Positions 1-9,067 of a stretch of 56,285 nucleotides of DNA are shown piece by piece. The stretch is from an uncultured Ruminococcus sp. (GTDB lineage Bacteria; Bacillota; Clostridia; Oscillospirales; Acutalibacteraceae): contig CACZYF010000005.1 in the NCBI GenBank assembly GCA_902785355.1, positions 1 to 56,285 on the forward strand, read 5' to 3'. Both the position numbers and the translations under genes were made by a program. Every line of letters begins with the position of its first letter. The stretch's first letter is position 1. The notes beneath the pieces were generated by a model, which had not been told where the DNA came from, did not search any database, and worked only from the letters and a program-made list of their open reading frames with translations.

Positions 1-257
1 AGTGAGGGATTTGAAGGCGAGTGTGCCGAGGTTCGAGCCGCGCGAAGAACCGAAGGTAAAAATGATTCGGTGAATCATTTTTAACGAGAGCGTTGATCGA
101 GGTTTTCCTCCCGCATGGCGATCCTAAGACGATATCGATACAGTCGTACATATCGGAATACTCACTCTACGCCATAGAAAAGCAGGGTATCAAATGATGC
201 CCTGCTTTTTTGTTACCGTACAGCGTTGAGTGAGGGATTTGAAGGCGAGTGTGCCGA
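1..257. repeat. Direct repeat pair in intergenic region
   Basis: Bases 1-29 and 229-257 are the same 29-base word (AGTGAGGGATTTGAAGG... ending GTGTGCCGA), 228 bases apart. Between them lie a perfect inverted repeat at 58-82 (10-base arms AAAAATGATT/AATCATTTTT, loop CGGTG) and a strong terminator hairpin at 181-211. I see no ORF or complete tRNA in 1-330. The word looks like a dispersed genomic repeat, but its function is unknown. The first copy may extend left of the window. Confidence 0.6.
181..211. terminator. Rho-independent terminator, probably bidirectional
   Basis: An 11-bp stem (181-191 with 196-206, one G-T pair) closes an AAAT loop and is followed by six T on the plus strand. On the minus strand the hairpin is followed by TTTTC, so it can also end the uvrA transcript arriving from the right. 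The plus-strand form implies a rightward transcript from outside or from the repeat region. Confidence 0.65.
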
Positions 258-330
258 AGGATAACTTGCCATGTTTGTTATACTAAGTACCATTAAAACA
301 CTTTAACATTTATTGCGTTATAATTGATGA

Positions 331-3150
331 TTATTTCAGAAGCGGTTTAAGGTACTTTCCGGTGAAGGAGGCCTCGCACGCGGCGACTTCCTCAGGTGTA
401 CCTTGGGCGACCAAGGTACCGCCCATATCGCCGCCCTCGGGACCGAGATCGATGATATGATCGGCGGTCTTGATCAGCTCCAGATTATGCTCGATGACGA
501 TGACGGTGTTGCCGCTGTCGACCAGCTTATGAAGCACGTCGACCAGTCGGTGAACGTCGGCGATATGCAGCCCGGTAGTCGGCTCGTCGAGGATATAGAC
601 GGTCTTGCCGGTGGGACGCTTGCTCAGCTCGGTGCTGAGCTTGACTCGCTGTGCCTCGCCGCCGGAGAGGGTCGTGGCAGGCTGACCGATCTTGATGTAA
701 CCTAAACCAACGTCGTAAATCGTCTGCAGGCGGCGCTGAATCTTCGGGATATTCTTAAAGAACTCCAAGCCCTCCTCCACGGTCATTTCGAGGACGTCGT
801 GGATCGACTTGCCCTTGTACTTGACCTCGAGGGTCTCGCGGTTATAGCGCTTACCCTTACAAACCTCGCAGGGTACGTAGATATCGGGCAGAAAATGCAT
901 CTCGATCTTGATGATACCGTCGCCCTGACATGCCTCGCACCGACCGCCCTTGACGTTGAACGAATAGCGGGAGGCAGTGTAGCCGCGCATCTTGCTGTCG
1001 GTAGTGGAAGCGTAGAGATTGCGGATATCGGTAAACACGCCGGTATAGGTTGCGGGATTGGAACGCGGAGTCTTGCCGATCGGACTCTGGTCGATATTGA
1101 TGACCTTATCGAGCGCGTCGATACCCTCGATCGCCTTGAACTTACCGGGCGTACACTTGGCGCGATTCAGTTCACGGGCAAGATGCTTGTACAATATCTC
1201 ATTGATCAGAGAGCTCTTGCCGGAGCCGGACACACCGGTCACGCAGACAAATTTCCCTAAAGGAATTTTAATATTGATGTTCTTCAGATTATTATGCTGA
1301 GCGCCGCGGATCGTCAGGAACTTGCCGTTGCCCTTTCTGCGTTTTTCGGGGAGCGGGATCGAGCGCTTACCGGAAAGGTATGCGCCGGTGATTGAGCGGT
1401 CGCAGGCTTCGATATCCTCGATGGTACCGGTCGCGACGACCTCGCCGCCGTGGACGCCCGCACCGGGGCCGATATCGACGATACAGTCGGCAGCGCGCAT
1501 CGTATCCTCGTCATGCTCGACGACGATGACGGTGTTGCCGATGTCGCGCAGGTGCTTGAGGGTATCGAGCAGCTTATCGTTATCACGCTGGTGCAAGCCG
1601 ATCGATGGCTCGTCAAGGATATACAGAACGCCCATCAGCGCGGAGCCGATCTGGGTCGCCAGCCGGATACGCTGGCTCTCGCCGCCGGATAAGGTCGCGG
1701 CAGCGCGGGACAGGGTCAGATAACCGAGACCCACGGATTTGAGGAAGTTGAGGCGGGAGGTGATCTCGCGCAGTACCTCGCCCGCGATCATACGGTCGCG
1801 CTCACTGATCTCGATATTCTCGATAAAGTCGAGGATCTTCACAATGCTCATATCGCACAGATCGGTGATGTTCTTGCCCGCGACGGTCACGGCGAGAGAG
1901 ACCGGCGACAGGCGCTTGCCGTGACATGCGTCGCAGGGGATCTCGGTCATATAGCTCTGTATCTCATCCTTGATCCACTGGGAGCCCGTCTCACGGAAAC
2001 GGCGCTCGAGGTTCGGGATGATACCCTCAAACTCTCGGTACAGCTCGCTGCGGTTGAAGGGCGTGCGGCGGATGAGGTGGAGCTTCTCTCCGTTCGTACC
2101 GTAAAGGATCGCGTTGACCGCTTCTTCGGGAAGATCCTTGATCGGCGTGAAGTAATCGAAGCCGTATTTCTCAGACAGACCGTCCATGTACATCTGGGCG
2201 ATCGTGTTGCCCTCCATTGCCCAGCCGGAGCCCTTAATGCCGCCCTGGGAGATGGTCTTCTCGGGATCGGGGATGATCAGGGCGGGATCGACGCGCAGGA
2301 ACACGCCGAGTCCGGTACACTTGGGACAAGCGCCGAAGGGGTTGTTGAACGAGAACATACGCGGGCTTAACTCATCGATACTGCTGCCGTGCTCAGGGCA
2401 GGCATAGTTCTGACTGTACAGAATATCCTCGCCGTCCACGACACTGATCATCACCAGTCCGTCGGCGAGCTTAGAGGCAGTCTCGAGACTGTCGGACAAG
2501 CGGGAGCGGATGCTTTCCTTGATCACTAAACGGTCAACGACAATCTCGACGCTGTGCTTTTTATTCTTTTCAAGAATAATATCTTCACTGAGATCATAAA
2601 GAATCCCGTCGGCTCTTACGCGGGCGAAGCCGGACTTGCGCGCGGAGTCGAACACACCCTTATGCTCGCCCTTCTTGCCGCGTATCACGGGGGCGAGAAC
2701 CTGTATCTTCGTGCCCTCTTCCATAGAAAGTATATTGTCGGCAATCTGATCGACTGTCTGGCGGCTGATCTCGCGTCCGCACTTAGGACAGTGAGGCACG
2801 CCGATGCGAGCATACATAAGTCGGAAATAGTCGTATATCTCGGTGACGGTACCGACTGTGGAACGGGGATTTTTAGAGGTGGTTTTCTGGTCGATAGAGA
2901 TCGCCGGGGACAATCCATCGATAGAATCGACCTCCGGCTTCTTCATTTGACCGAGGAACATGCGCGCGTAGGACGAAAGGCTCTCGACATAGCGGCGCTG
3001 ACCCTCGGCATAAATGGTATCAAAGGCAAGAGAGCTCTTTCCCGAGCCGGATAATCCGGTCAGGACGACCAGCTTGTCACGGGGTATCTCAAGATCAACA
3101 TTCTTCAGGTTATGCTTCTTTGCGCCTTTTATCACGATTTTATCTTGCAT
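331..3150 (-). CDS. uvrA: Excinuclease ABC subunit A
   Basis: This is the damage-recognition ATPase of nucleotide excision repair, acting as a dimer with UvrB in the cytoplasm. The 939 residues match the family length. Visible features are a first Walker A (GLSGSGKSS, residues 32-40), CxxC zinc-finger pairs (CPKC near residue 121, and CEAC/CEVC in the C-terminal half), two LSGGE ABC signatures, and a second Walker A (GVSGSGKSS). The ATG start has a modest GAAGAAG ribosome site. A hairpin terminator lies only 20 bases upstream, between ftsH and this gene. Expression therefore needs readthrough or a promoter inside the terminator region, and none is obvious. It is the last gene of the leftward block. 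Confidence 0.97.
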   Translation of the reverse strand: MQDKIVIKGAKKHNLKNVDLEIPRDKLVVLTGLSGSGKSSLAFDTIYAEGQRRYVESLSSYARMFLGQMKKPEVDSIDGLSPAISIDQKTTSKNPRSTVGTVTEIYDYFRLMYARIGVPHCPKCGREISRQTVDQIADNILSMEEGTKIQVLAPVIRGKKGEHKGVFDSARKSGFARVRADGILYDLSEDIILEKNKKHSVEIVVDRLVIKESIRSRLSDSLETASKLADGLVMISVVDGEDILYSQNYACPEHGSSIDELSPRMFSFNNPFGACPKCTGLGVFLRVDPALIIPDPEKTISQGGIKGSGWAMEGNTIAQMYMDGLSEKYGFDYFTPIKDLPEEAVNAILYGTNGEKLHLIRRTPFNRSELYREFEGIIPNLERRFRETGSQWIKDEIQSYMTEIPCDACHGKRLSPVSLAVTVAGKNITDLCDMSIVKILDFIENIEISERDRMIAGEVLREITSRLNFLKSVGLGYLTLSRAAATLSGGESQRIRLATQIGSALMGVLYILDEPSIGLHQRDNDKLLDTLKHLRDIGNTVIVVEHDEDTMRAADCIVDIGPGAGVHGGEVVATGTIEDIEACDRSITGAYLSGKRSIPLPEKRRKGNGKFLTIRGAQHNNLKNINIKIPLGKFVCVTGVSGSGKSSLINEILYKHLARELNRAKCTPGKFKAIEGIDALDKVINIDQSPIGKTPRSNPATYTGVFTDIRNLYASTTDSKMRGYTASRYSFNVKGGRCEACQGDGIIKIEMHFLPDIYVPCEVCKGKRYNRETLEVKYKGKSIHDVLEMTVEEGLEFFKNIPKIQRRLQTIYDVGLGYIKIGQPATTLSGGEAQRVKLSTELSKRPTGKTVYILDEPTTGLHIADVHRLVDVLHKLVDSGNTVIVIEHNLELIKTADHIIDLGPEGGDMGGTLVAQGTPEEVAACEASFTGKYLKPLLK

Positions 3151-3169
3151 CTTATCACTTCTTCGTTAC

Positions 3170-3204
3170 AAAAACACTGTCATTCCGTCCTTGGAATGAC
3201 AGTG
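3170..3204 (-). terminator. Terminator after ftsH
   Basis: A perfect 12-bp stem (3175-3186 with 3193-3204, loop GTCCTT) is followed on the minus strand by TTTTT. It ends the ftsH transcript just upstream of uvrA. The outer part of the stem (TGTCATTCC/GGAATGACA) equals the tips of the MITE-like element at 52694-52800, so the terminator may derive from a repeat. Confidence 0.8.
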
Positions 3205-3211
3205 AGTTTTA

Positions 3212-5167
3212 TTATTCTTCTGTGGAATTATCTATCGTTTCCTCGGCGGGAGCTTCGGACTCCTGAACGGGCTCGGCAGGCTCAGCCGGCTCAATCACCT
3301 CGACAGGCTCGACGTATGTGCCTGCCATCACGTCGGCGAAGGTCTCGCCGGACATCTTCTCATGCTTCATCAGGTAAGCTGCGGTCTCATGGAGCTTATC
3401 CATATGCTCGTTGAGGATTTCCTCGGTTCTGCGGTACGCCTTGCTGATCAGGCGGTGTACCTCTTCGTCGATCTTTCCGGCAGTCTCCTCGGAATAGTTC
3501 TTGGTGTGACCCATATCTCTGCCGATAAAAATCTCGCCGTCGCCGGAGGTATAGTTGATCGGGCCTAAGATCTCGGACATGCCGTACTTGACGACCATGT
3601 TGGTCGCGGTCTTGGTCGCCTTCTCAATATCGTTGGAAGCGCCGGTGGAGATATCGCCCATCACGAGCGCCTCGGCGACTCTGCCGCCGAGATCGACAAT
3701 CAGCTCCTCCTCCATCTCACGCTTGGAGCGATAGCTGCGATCCTCCGCAGGCAGCGGCATCGTGTAACCGCCCGCCATACCGCGCGGGATGATGGATATC
3801 TGGTGGACGGGATCCTGCGTCTCACAGGCATAAAAGCAAATCGCGTGGCCTGCCTCGTGGTAGGCGGTGAGCTTCTTCTCATGCTCGCTCATAACGCGGG
3901 TTTTCTTCTCAGTGCCGACGACTACCTTGATCGCGGCTTCCTCAATCTCGGTCTGGGTGATCGCCTTCTTGTTCTTGCGGGCAGAGAGGAGAGCCGCCTC
4001 GTTGAGGAGGTTCGCCAGATCGGCGCCGGTGAAGCCTGCAGTCTGTTTCGCAACGTTACGCAGCTTGACGTCGGGCGACAGGGGCTTCTCACGCGCATGG
4101 ACTTTCAGGATCGCCTCACGGCCGTTTATATCGGGATAACCCACCATGACCTGGCGATCGAAACGACCGGGTCTGAGGAGCGCGGGATCAAGAATATCGG
4201 GACGGTTGGTGGCGGCGATCATGATCACGCCCTCGTTGGCGCCGAAGCCGTCCATCTCAACCAACAGCTGGTTCAAGGTCTGCTCACGCTCGTCGTGACC
4301 TCCGCCGAGTCCGGCGCCTCTCTGGCGGCCGACAGCGTCGATCTCGTCGATAAAAATGATACACGGACTGTTCTTCTTAGCGGTCTCGAACAGATCGCGG
4401 ACGCGCGACGCACCGACGCCGACGAACATCTCGACGAAGTCGGAGCCTGAGATAGAGAAGAACGGTACGCCCGCTTCACCGGCTACCGCCTTGGCAAGCA
4501 GGGTCTTACCGGTTCCGGGAGGTCCGACCAGCAGAACGCCCTTGGGGATACGCGCACCGAGCTTGTTGTACTTCTCGGGGTTCTTCAGAAACTCAACGAT
4601 CTCCTCGAGCTCCTCTTTCTCTTCATCCGCACCGGCAACATCATCAAAGGTCGTTTTCTTCTTCTCGTCGTTCTGATTCTTGAACTTCGCCTTACCGAAG
4701 TTCATCTCTCTGCCGCCTATGCCGCCGCCCATACGGCGCATGACAAAGAACCAGAACGCCACCAGCGCAATCACAAGGATGGCGGTGGGGATCAGCTCGA
4801 GTAGGAACGAATTGTCGCTGATAGGCTTGAGGTCATACTTCATGGGGCTCTTGGGATTCGCCTTGTTATACGCGGCGACATCATCCTTGACGTCATCCCA
4901 GAAGGTGTACCAATCCATAATCTTATGGGTGATGATCTTGTCGTCCTTCAGCTTCATCTGAATCTTGGTCGCGGAACCGCTGCTCTCAACCTTGAACTCA
5001 GTGACCTGCTGATTCTCAAAGTAACCGACCACCTGAGAATAGGTGGTGGTATCGTTCGGCTGCCGGGTCAGTACCAGCGACATAATCAGGATCACGATAA
5101 TCGGGATGCCGAGATAGATCAGCATACTCCTGACCTTACCCGTGTTGCTGTTTTTATTGTTGTTCAA
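3212..5167 (-). CDS. ftsH: ATP-dependent zinc metalloprotease FtsH
   Basis: FtsH is the membrane-anchored AAA+ protease for quality control of membrane and regulatory proteins. The 651 residues show a transmembrane helix at about 13-33, an extracytoplasmic segment, a second helix at about 122-144, Walker A GPPGTGKT (215-222), Walker B IIFIDEID (270-277), a second region of homology with RPGRFDR (about 332-338), and the zinc site HEAGH (437-441). The C-terminal tail is rich in Glu and Pro. The start is TTG at 5165-5167: it has a GGAG ribosome site at good distance, and the next Met (residue 15) lies inside the first membrane helix. It follows hpt, as in many Firmicutes (tilS-hpt-ftsH). Confidence 0.97.
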   Translation of the reverse strand: MNNNKNSNTGKVRSMLIYLGIPIIVILIMSLVLTRQPNDTTTYSQVVGYFENQQVTEFKVESSGSATKIQMKLKDDKIITHKIMDWYTFWDDVKDDVAAYNKANPKSPMKYDLKPISDNSFLLELIPTAILVIALVAFWFFVMRRMGGGIGGREMNFGKAKFKNQNDEKKKTTFDDVAGADEEKEELEEIVEFLKNPEKYNKLGARIPKGVLLVGPPGTGKTLLAKAVAGEAGVPFFSISGSDFVEMFVGVGASRVRDLFETAKKNSPCIIFIDEIDAVGRQRGAGLGGGHDEREQTLNQLLVEMDGFGANEGVIMIAATNRPDILDPALLRPGRFDRQVMVGYPDINGREAILKVHAREKPLSPDVKLRNVAKQTAGFTGADLANLLNEAALLSARKNKKAITQTEIEEAAIKVVVGTEKKTRVMSEHEKKLTAYHEAGHAICFYACETQDPVHQISIIPRGMAGGYTMPLPAEDRSYRSKREMEEELIVDLGGRVAEALVMGDISTGASNDIEKATKTATNMVVKYGMSEILGPINYTSGDGEIFIGRDMGHTKNYSEETAGKIDEEVHRLISKAYRRTEEILNEHMDKLHETAAYLMKHEKMSGETFADVMAGTYVEPVEVIEPAEPAEPVQESEAPAEETIDNSTEE

Positions 5168-5254
5168 ATTCCTTCACTCCTTACGGGGGATTCGCAATAA
5201 ATATATATCGGGTACAAACAGATATAGTGCTGTTCGCCCGTCACTGTTCACAAA

Positions 5255-5794
5255 TCAAGAATAAACCTCAGGCTTCAAAACACCTATGTAGGGTAGGTTG
5301 CGGTAATACTCCTGATAATCCAGACCGTAGCCTACCACAAACTCATCCGGTACGTCAAAGCCGATATAGTCGACGTCGATCTCCACCTCACGGCGGGAGG
5401 GCTTATTCAGCAAAGTACAGATTCGCACGCTCTTCGCGTTCTTTGCGGAGAAGTACTTCTCGATGAAGCTGAGCGTGTTGCCGCTGTCGATAATATCCTC
5501 TACGATGATGACATTCTTATCATCTATAGGTTCTGACAAATCCTTGATGATATTCACGCGGCCGGTGCTTTTGGTACCCTTGCCGTAGCTGGATACGCAC
5601 ATAAAGTCGATCGTACACATCATGTCGATATTCTTCAGCAGATCAGCCATGAACTGTACGCTGCCCTTGAGCAGTCCGACCAGAACAATATCCCGCTCAC
5701 CCTCATAATCACGCTCGATCTGAGCGGCAAGGCGCTTTGCTGCTTCATGTATCTCTTCTTCGGTAATCAGAATCTTTTCCAAATCCTTATGCAT
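5255..5794 (-). CDS. hpt: Hypoxanthine phosphoribosyltransferase
   Basis: It salvages hypoxanthine and guanine to IMP and GMP using PRPP. The 179 residues fit the family. The PRPP-binding motif VIIVEDIIDSGNT is at residues 95-107 and a GLLKGS loop near 40. The start ATG overlaps the end of tilS by 8 bases, so the two are probably translationally coupled. The tilS-hpt-ftsH order is conserved in Bacilli and Clostridia. In Bacillus subtilis HprT and TilS also act together on ftsH expression; whether that holds here is unknown. Confidence 0.95.
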   Translation of the reverse strand: MHKDLEKILITEEEIHEAAKRLAAQIERDYEGERDIVLVGLLKGSVQFMADLLKNIDMMCTIDFMCVSSYGKGTKSTGRVNIIKDLSEPIDDKNVIIVEDIIDSGNTLSFIEKYFSAKNAKSVRICTLLNKPSRREVEIDVDYIGFDVPDEFVVGYGLDYQEYYRNLPYIGVLKPEVYS

Positions 5795-7142
5795 GGTTAA
5801 CCCCCATTATGATGATCTCCCCGTCACGGGATAAATCTACTCTGCCCTGCGCGGAGGTGCCGTATCCTTGCATCCAGAGGATGACGGAGCCGTCGGCGAC
5901 GACTGCGATATGATCGCGGCTCTCACGCGGGAGCTTCATTTCATTCATCAGTTTTTTCAGGCTTTTCGTCACGCCGCGGCGGGCGTCGGTAAAGGTATCG
6001 CCGGCTCTGCGGGTACGAAAAACGGTATTACATGATATTATATCACACGGAATCCCGTGTTTTAATAACAAATTGTTAATTTTCTCACTATTGTCGCCGT
6101 CGGTATCGAAAAGACTCAGCTTCCCGTCACGAATGACGACCCGCGCTCCGTGGTCTTTGATATAATCCGAGAACGGAATACAAAAATCACCCTCGGCTGC
6201 GTTATTTCCGACGACCCGCAGAACGCCCTGCGCGCAGAAAGCGGTAAATCCTCCGCCGAGCGACACAGCGCCGCCGGAGCGCATCTCTTTCATTATAAGC
6301 GCGATATGCAGAAAGTCAACCGGTGCGCCGGCGTTTTCCAAAACCTGCTTCACGGCGTATTTAAGAACGATCTCAGGCAACGTTAACAACTGTTCACAGG
6401 AATAGCCGTATTCCGTTTTCGCTATATTTAATTCTTTTTCGGAAATATCTTTGAAATAATCATCCGCTTCACGCATCAGCTGCGAATTACGGGCGACGCT
6501 CTCCCCCACCGACGGGTTCAGTTCCCGAAGGACAGGCATCACACGATGACGAATGATATTACGTGCGCAATCATCCGACAGGTTCGTCGAATCTGTCACA
6601 TATTCCAAGCTGTTCTCGCGGCAATAGGCTTCGATCTCCTCACGGGAAACACAGAGGAGAGGCCGGATGATACGTCCTCTCTTTACAGGGATGCCGCTCA
6701 TGCCGCTGATACCGCCGCCGCGCGTCAGATTCCACAACACCGTCTCGGCGTTATCATCGCGATGGTGGGCGGTAGCGAGCTTGCCGCCGATACGATCGAG
6801 CAGCTCATCGAAGTAACAATACCGCAGTCGGCGGGCACAGGTCTCGACGCTCTCGCCGCTGATCGCCGCCTCGGCAGGGACGTCGGCACGCCCGCAATAA
6901 AACGGGATATCCCGGCTTTCACAAAAATTCTTTGCGAACAACATATCACGATCAGCTTCCTCCCCACGGATGCCGTGGTGGAAGTGAACAACGGAGATTC
7001 GAAGGCTATATTCTTCTTTTATAGAATTAAGAATATGCAGCAGCGCAACAGAATCCGCACCGCCCGACAGTGCGACAATTACACTGTCACCGACGGACAA
7101 GAGGCGGTGTTCATCGATGAAACGCCTGACGCGGTCAATCAC
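5787..7142 (-). CDS. tilS: tRNA(Ile)-lysidine synthase
   Basis: It modifies the wobble C of tRNA-Ile(CAU) to lysidine with ATP and lysine, so AUA is read as isoleucine. The PP-loop motif SGGADS is at residues 26-31, and the C-terminal TilS domain follows. The open frame continues upstream to 7406, but that part lies opposite dnaB coding sequence and is low-complexity Arg/Ser. I place the start at GTG 7140-7142: it gives Met-Ile-Asp-Arg just ahead of the PP-loop, has GGAG seven bases upstream, and overlaps the dnaB stop in the form GTGATTGA. The resulting 451 residues match the family. Confidence 0.93.
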   Translation of the reverse strand: MIDRVRRFIDEHRLLSVGDSVIVALSGGADSVALLHILNSIKEEYSLRISVVHFHHGIRGEEADRDMLFAKNFCESRDIPFYCGRADVPAEAAISGESVETCARRLRYCYFDELLDRIGGKLATAHHRDDNAETVLWNLTRGGGISGMSGIPVKRGRIIRPLLCVSREEIEAYCRENSLEYVTDSTNLSDDCARNIIRHRVMPVLRELNPSVGESVARNSQLMREADDYFKDISEKELNIAKTEYGYSCEQLLTLPEIVLKYAVKQVLENAGAPVDFLHIALIMKEMRSGGAVSLGGGFTAFCAQGVLRVVGNNAAEGDFCIPFSDYIKDHGARVVIRDGKLSLFDTDGDNSEKINNLLLKHGIPCDIISCNTVFRTRRAGDTFTDARRGVTKSLKKLMNEMKLPRESRDHIAVVADGSVILWMQGYGTSAQGRVDLSRDGEIIIMGVNHA

Positions 7143-8502
7143 GGTTACGCTCCGTGCCGGTAAAGCGCATGAACTCGCCCTGCCAGTGCAGCTTGACGAT
7201 CGTAGTCTCGCCGTGGCGGTTCTTCGCGACGATACACTCGCCGCTGTTCTGATCGACCGCCGCCTGAGCGGTCTCAGCGCCCTTCTCACGGTCATAATAG
7301 CCGTCGCGGTACAGGAACAGCACGATATCCGCATCCTGCTCGATCGAACCGGAGTCACGCAGGTCGGATAGCTGCGGACGGTGATCCTGACGCTGCTCGG
7401 AGGCACGGCTCAGCTGGCTCAGGCAGATGACAGGGACGTCGATCTCCTTTGCAAGAATCTTGAGGTTTCGGGTCAGCTCGGAGATCTCCTGCACACGGTT
7501 GCCGTCGCGGCGACCGGTGGACATCAGCTGCAGGTAATCGATCACAACGAGATCGACCCTCTTCAATCTTCTGAGCTTCGCTTTCATCTCCGGTACAGTG
7601 ATACCGGGCGTATCATCAAGATACATATTCGCGTTTTTCAGCACGTCGCCCGCGCCGATCAGCCGCTCCCACTCCTCGTTAGAAAGTCGTCCGGTACGCA
7701 GCTTGGTACCGCCGACAAGCGCCTCAGAGGACAGCAGACGCGACGCGAGCTGTTCCTTGGTCATTTCGAGCGAGAAAAACGCGACGGTCTTTTTGCCGAT
7801 GACGGAAACGTTGCGCGCGATGTTAAGCGCGAAGGAGGTCTTACCCATACCGGGACGAGCCGCGAGCAGAATCAGATCGGAGCGGTTCAGTCCGGTAATG
7901 ACCCGGTCGAGGTCGCCGATACCGGTGGAAACGGGCTTTACCGAATCATCCTCACGGCTGAGCATATCCAGACGATCGAAGGTCTGGAAGAGCACCTCGT
8001 CGATACGCTGTAAGCCCTGGATATTCTTGCCGCGTCGGATATCGAAGATCTTCTGCTCTGCCGAGTCGATCAGCATCTGAGGTTCAGACTCACCCTCGGT
8101 GCTGTCCTCGATGATATCGCGAGCCGCTGAGATCAGCGCGCGAACGTCATATTTGTCGCGCACGATATGGGCGTAGTTCTCAACGTTCGCGATGGACGGA
8201 CAGCTCTGTGCCAGCTGAACCAGATAGGTCTTGCCGGTCGCGTCGTCAAAATCCCGCTCCATCTTGAGCATCTCGAGAACGGTGATCTGGTCAACGGGCC
8301 GTCCGGAGGTGAACATCGACATCATCGCCGCATAGATCGTGCGGTGGTTATTCAGATAGAAATACTCAGCAGAGGGTAGGATCTCCGCTACGCGGGCGAT
8401 CGCGTCCGGCTCCATGAGTATCGCGCCGAGTACAGCCTGCTCCGCTTCCGGCGAATACGGCAGCCTCAGCCCGTTATAAATAGTTGTGTTATTATCAGGC
8501 AT
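7135..8502 (-). CDS. dnaB: Replicative DNA helicase
   Basis: This is the hexameric 5'-3' helicase that drives the replication fork (DnaC in Bacillus). The 455 residues contain the N-terminal primase-interaction domain (about 12-115), a linker, and the RecA-like ATPase with Walker A ARPGMGKT (215-222). A SLEM motif and a DYLQLM segment follow. The ATG start has AAAGGA upstream. It lies downstream of rplI in the conserved gdpP-rplI-dnaB order, and its 3' end overlaps tilS. Confidence 0.97.
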   Translation of the reverse strand: MPDNNTTIYNGLRLPYSPEAEQAVLGAILMEPDAIARVAEILPSAEYFYLNNHRTIYAAMMSMFTSGRPVDQITVLEMLKMERDFDDATGKTYLVQLAQSCPSIANVENYAHIVRDKYDVRALISAARDIIEDSTEGESEPQMLIDSAEQKIFDIRRGKNIQGLQRIDEVLFQTFDRLDMLSREDDSVKPVSTGIGDLDRVITGLNRSDLILLAARPGMGKTSFALNIARNVSVIGKKTVAFFSLEMTKEQLASRLLSSEALVGGTKLRTGRLSNEEWERLIGAGDVLKNANMYLDDTPGITVPEMKAKLRRLKRVDLVVIDYLQLMSTGRRDGNRVQEISELTRNLKILAKEIDVPVICLSQLSRASEQRQDHRPQLSDLRDSGSIEQDADIVLFLYRDGYYDREKGAETAQAAVDQNSGECIVAKNRHGETTIVKLHWQGEFMRFTGTERNRD

Positions 8503-8560
8503 AATTTTTCCTTTATGTAGCAGCTTGGTGTGCCGGAGCCTATAGCTTTAAGCTAACAAC

Positions 8561-9007
8561 TCACGCTTTTTCGACGGAGATAGTGCAGTGCGCGGTAATG
8601 CCGGAATAGAGCTTGATCTCGCAGTCATAATCGCCGAGATTCTTAATATCATCCTTCAGGCTGACCTTGCGCTTGTCGACGTCGACATGCTTGCGGCGCT
8701 TGACCTCGGCGGCGATCTCCTTTGCCGTGATGCTGCCGAAGAGCTTACCGCTGTCGCCCGCCTTCGCTTTGATAACGAACTTAGAGCCCTCCAGCTCCTC
8801 CTTCGCCTTGTTAGCCGCCGCAACGGCGGTGTCGATCTTATACTGCTTGCTCTGCTCGGCGTTACGAAACTCATTCATCGCCTGAGCGTTCGCCTCCTTC
8901 GCGACGTTGCGCGGAAAGAGGAAGTTGCGGGCGTAGCCGTCGGATACGCTGACCAGATCGCCCTTCTTACCGAGGGACTTAACGTCCTGTAACAAAATAA
9001 CTTTCAT
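8561..9007 (-). CDS. rplI: Large ribosomal subunit protein bL9
   Basis: bL9 binds 23S rRNA at the base of the L1 stalk. The N-terminal RNA-binding domain starts with the canonical MKVILLQDV and contains GYARNFLFP at about 25-33. A long connecting helix and the C-terminal domain follow. An in-frame ATG six bases upstream (9011-9013) is only three bases from GGAGG. The second ATG (9005-9007) has ideal spacing and gives the canonical N-terminus of 148 residues, so I chose it. Confidence 0.96.
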   Translation of the reverse strand: MKVILLQDVKSLGKKGDLVSVSDGYARNFLFPRNVAKEANAQAMNEFRNAEQSKQYKIDTAVAAANKAKEELEGSKFVIKAKAGDSGKLFGSITAKEIAAEVKRRKHVDVDKRKVSLKDDIKNLGDYDCEIKLYSGITAHCTISVEKA

Positions 9008-9067
9008 ATTCATATACCTCCTGTATGTAAATCATTATCATTTGAGGAGTACTCTCCCCTATTGAAT

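Noticed and set aside
29-53. T-arm-like GGTTCGAGCC...GAACC near the left edge
   Set aside because: No acceptor, D or anticodon arms can be folded around it, and it belongs to a longer repeat region, so it is not a tRNA.
7143-7406. Upstream extension of tilS to 7406
   Set aside because: It overlaps dnaB coding sequence, is low-complexity Arg/Ser, and a GTG start with good ribosome site exists at 7142.
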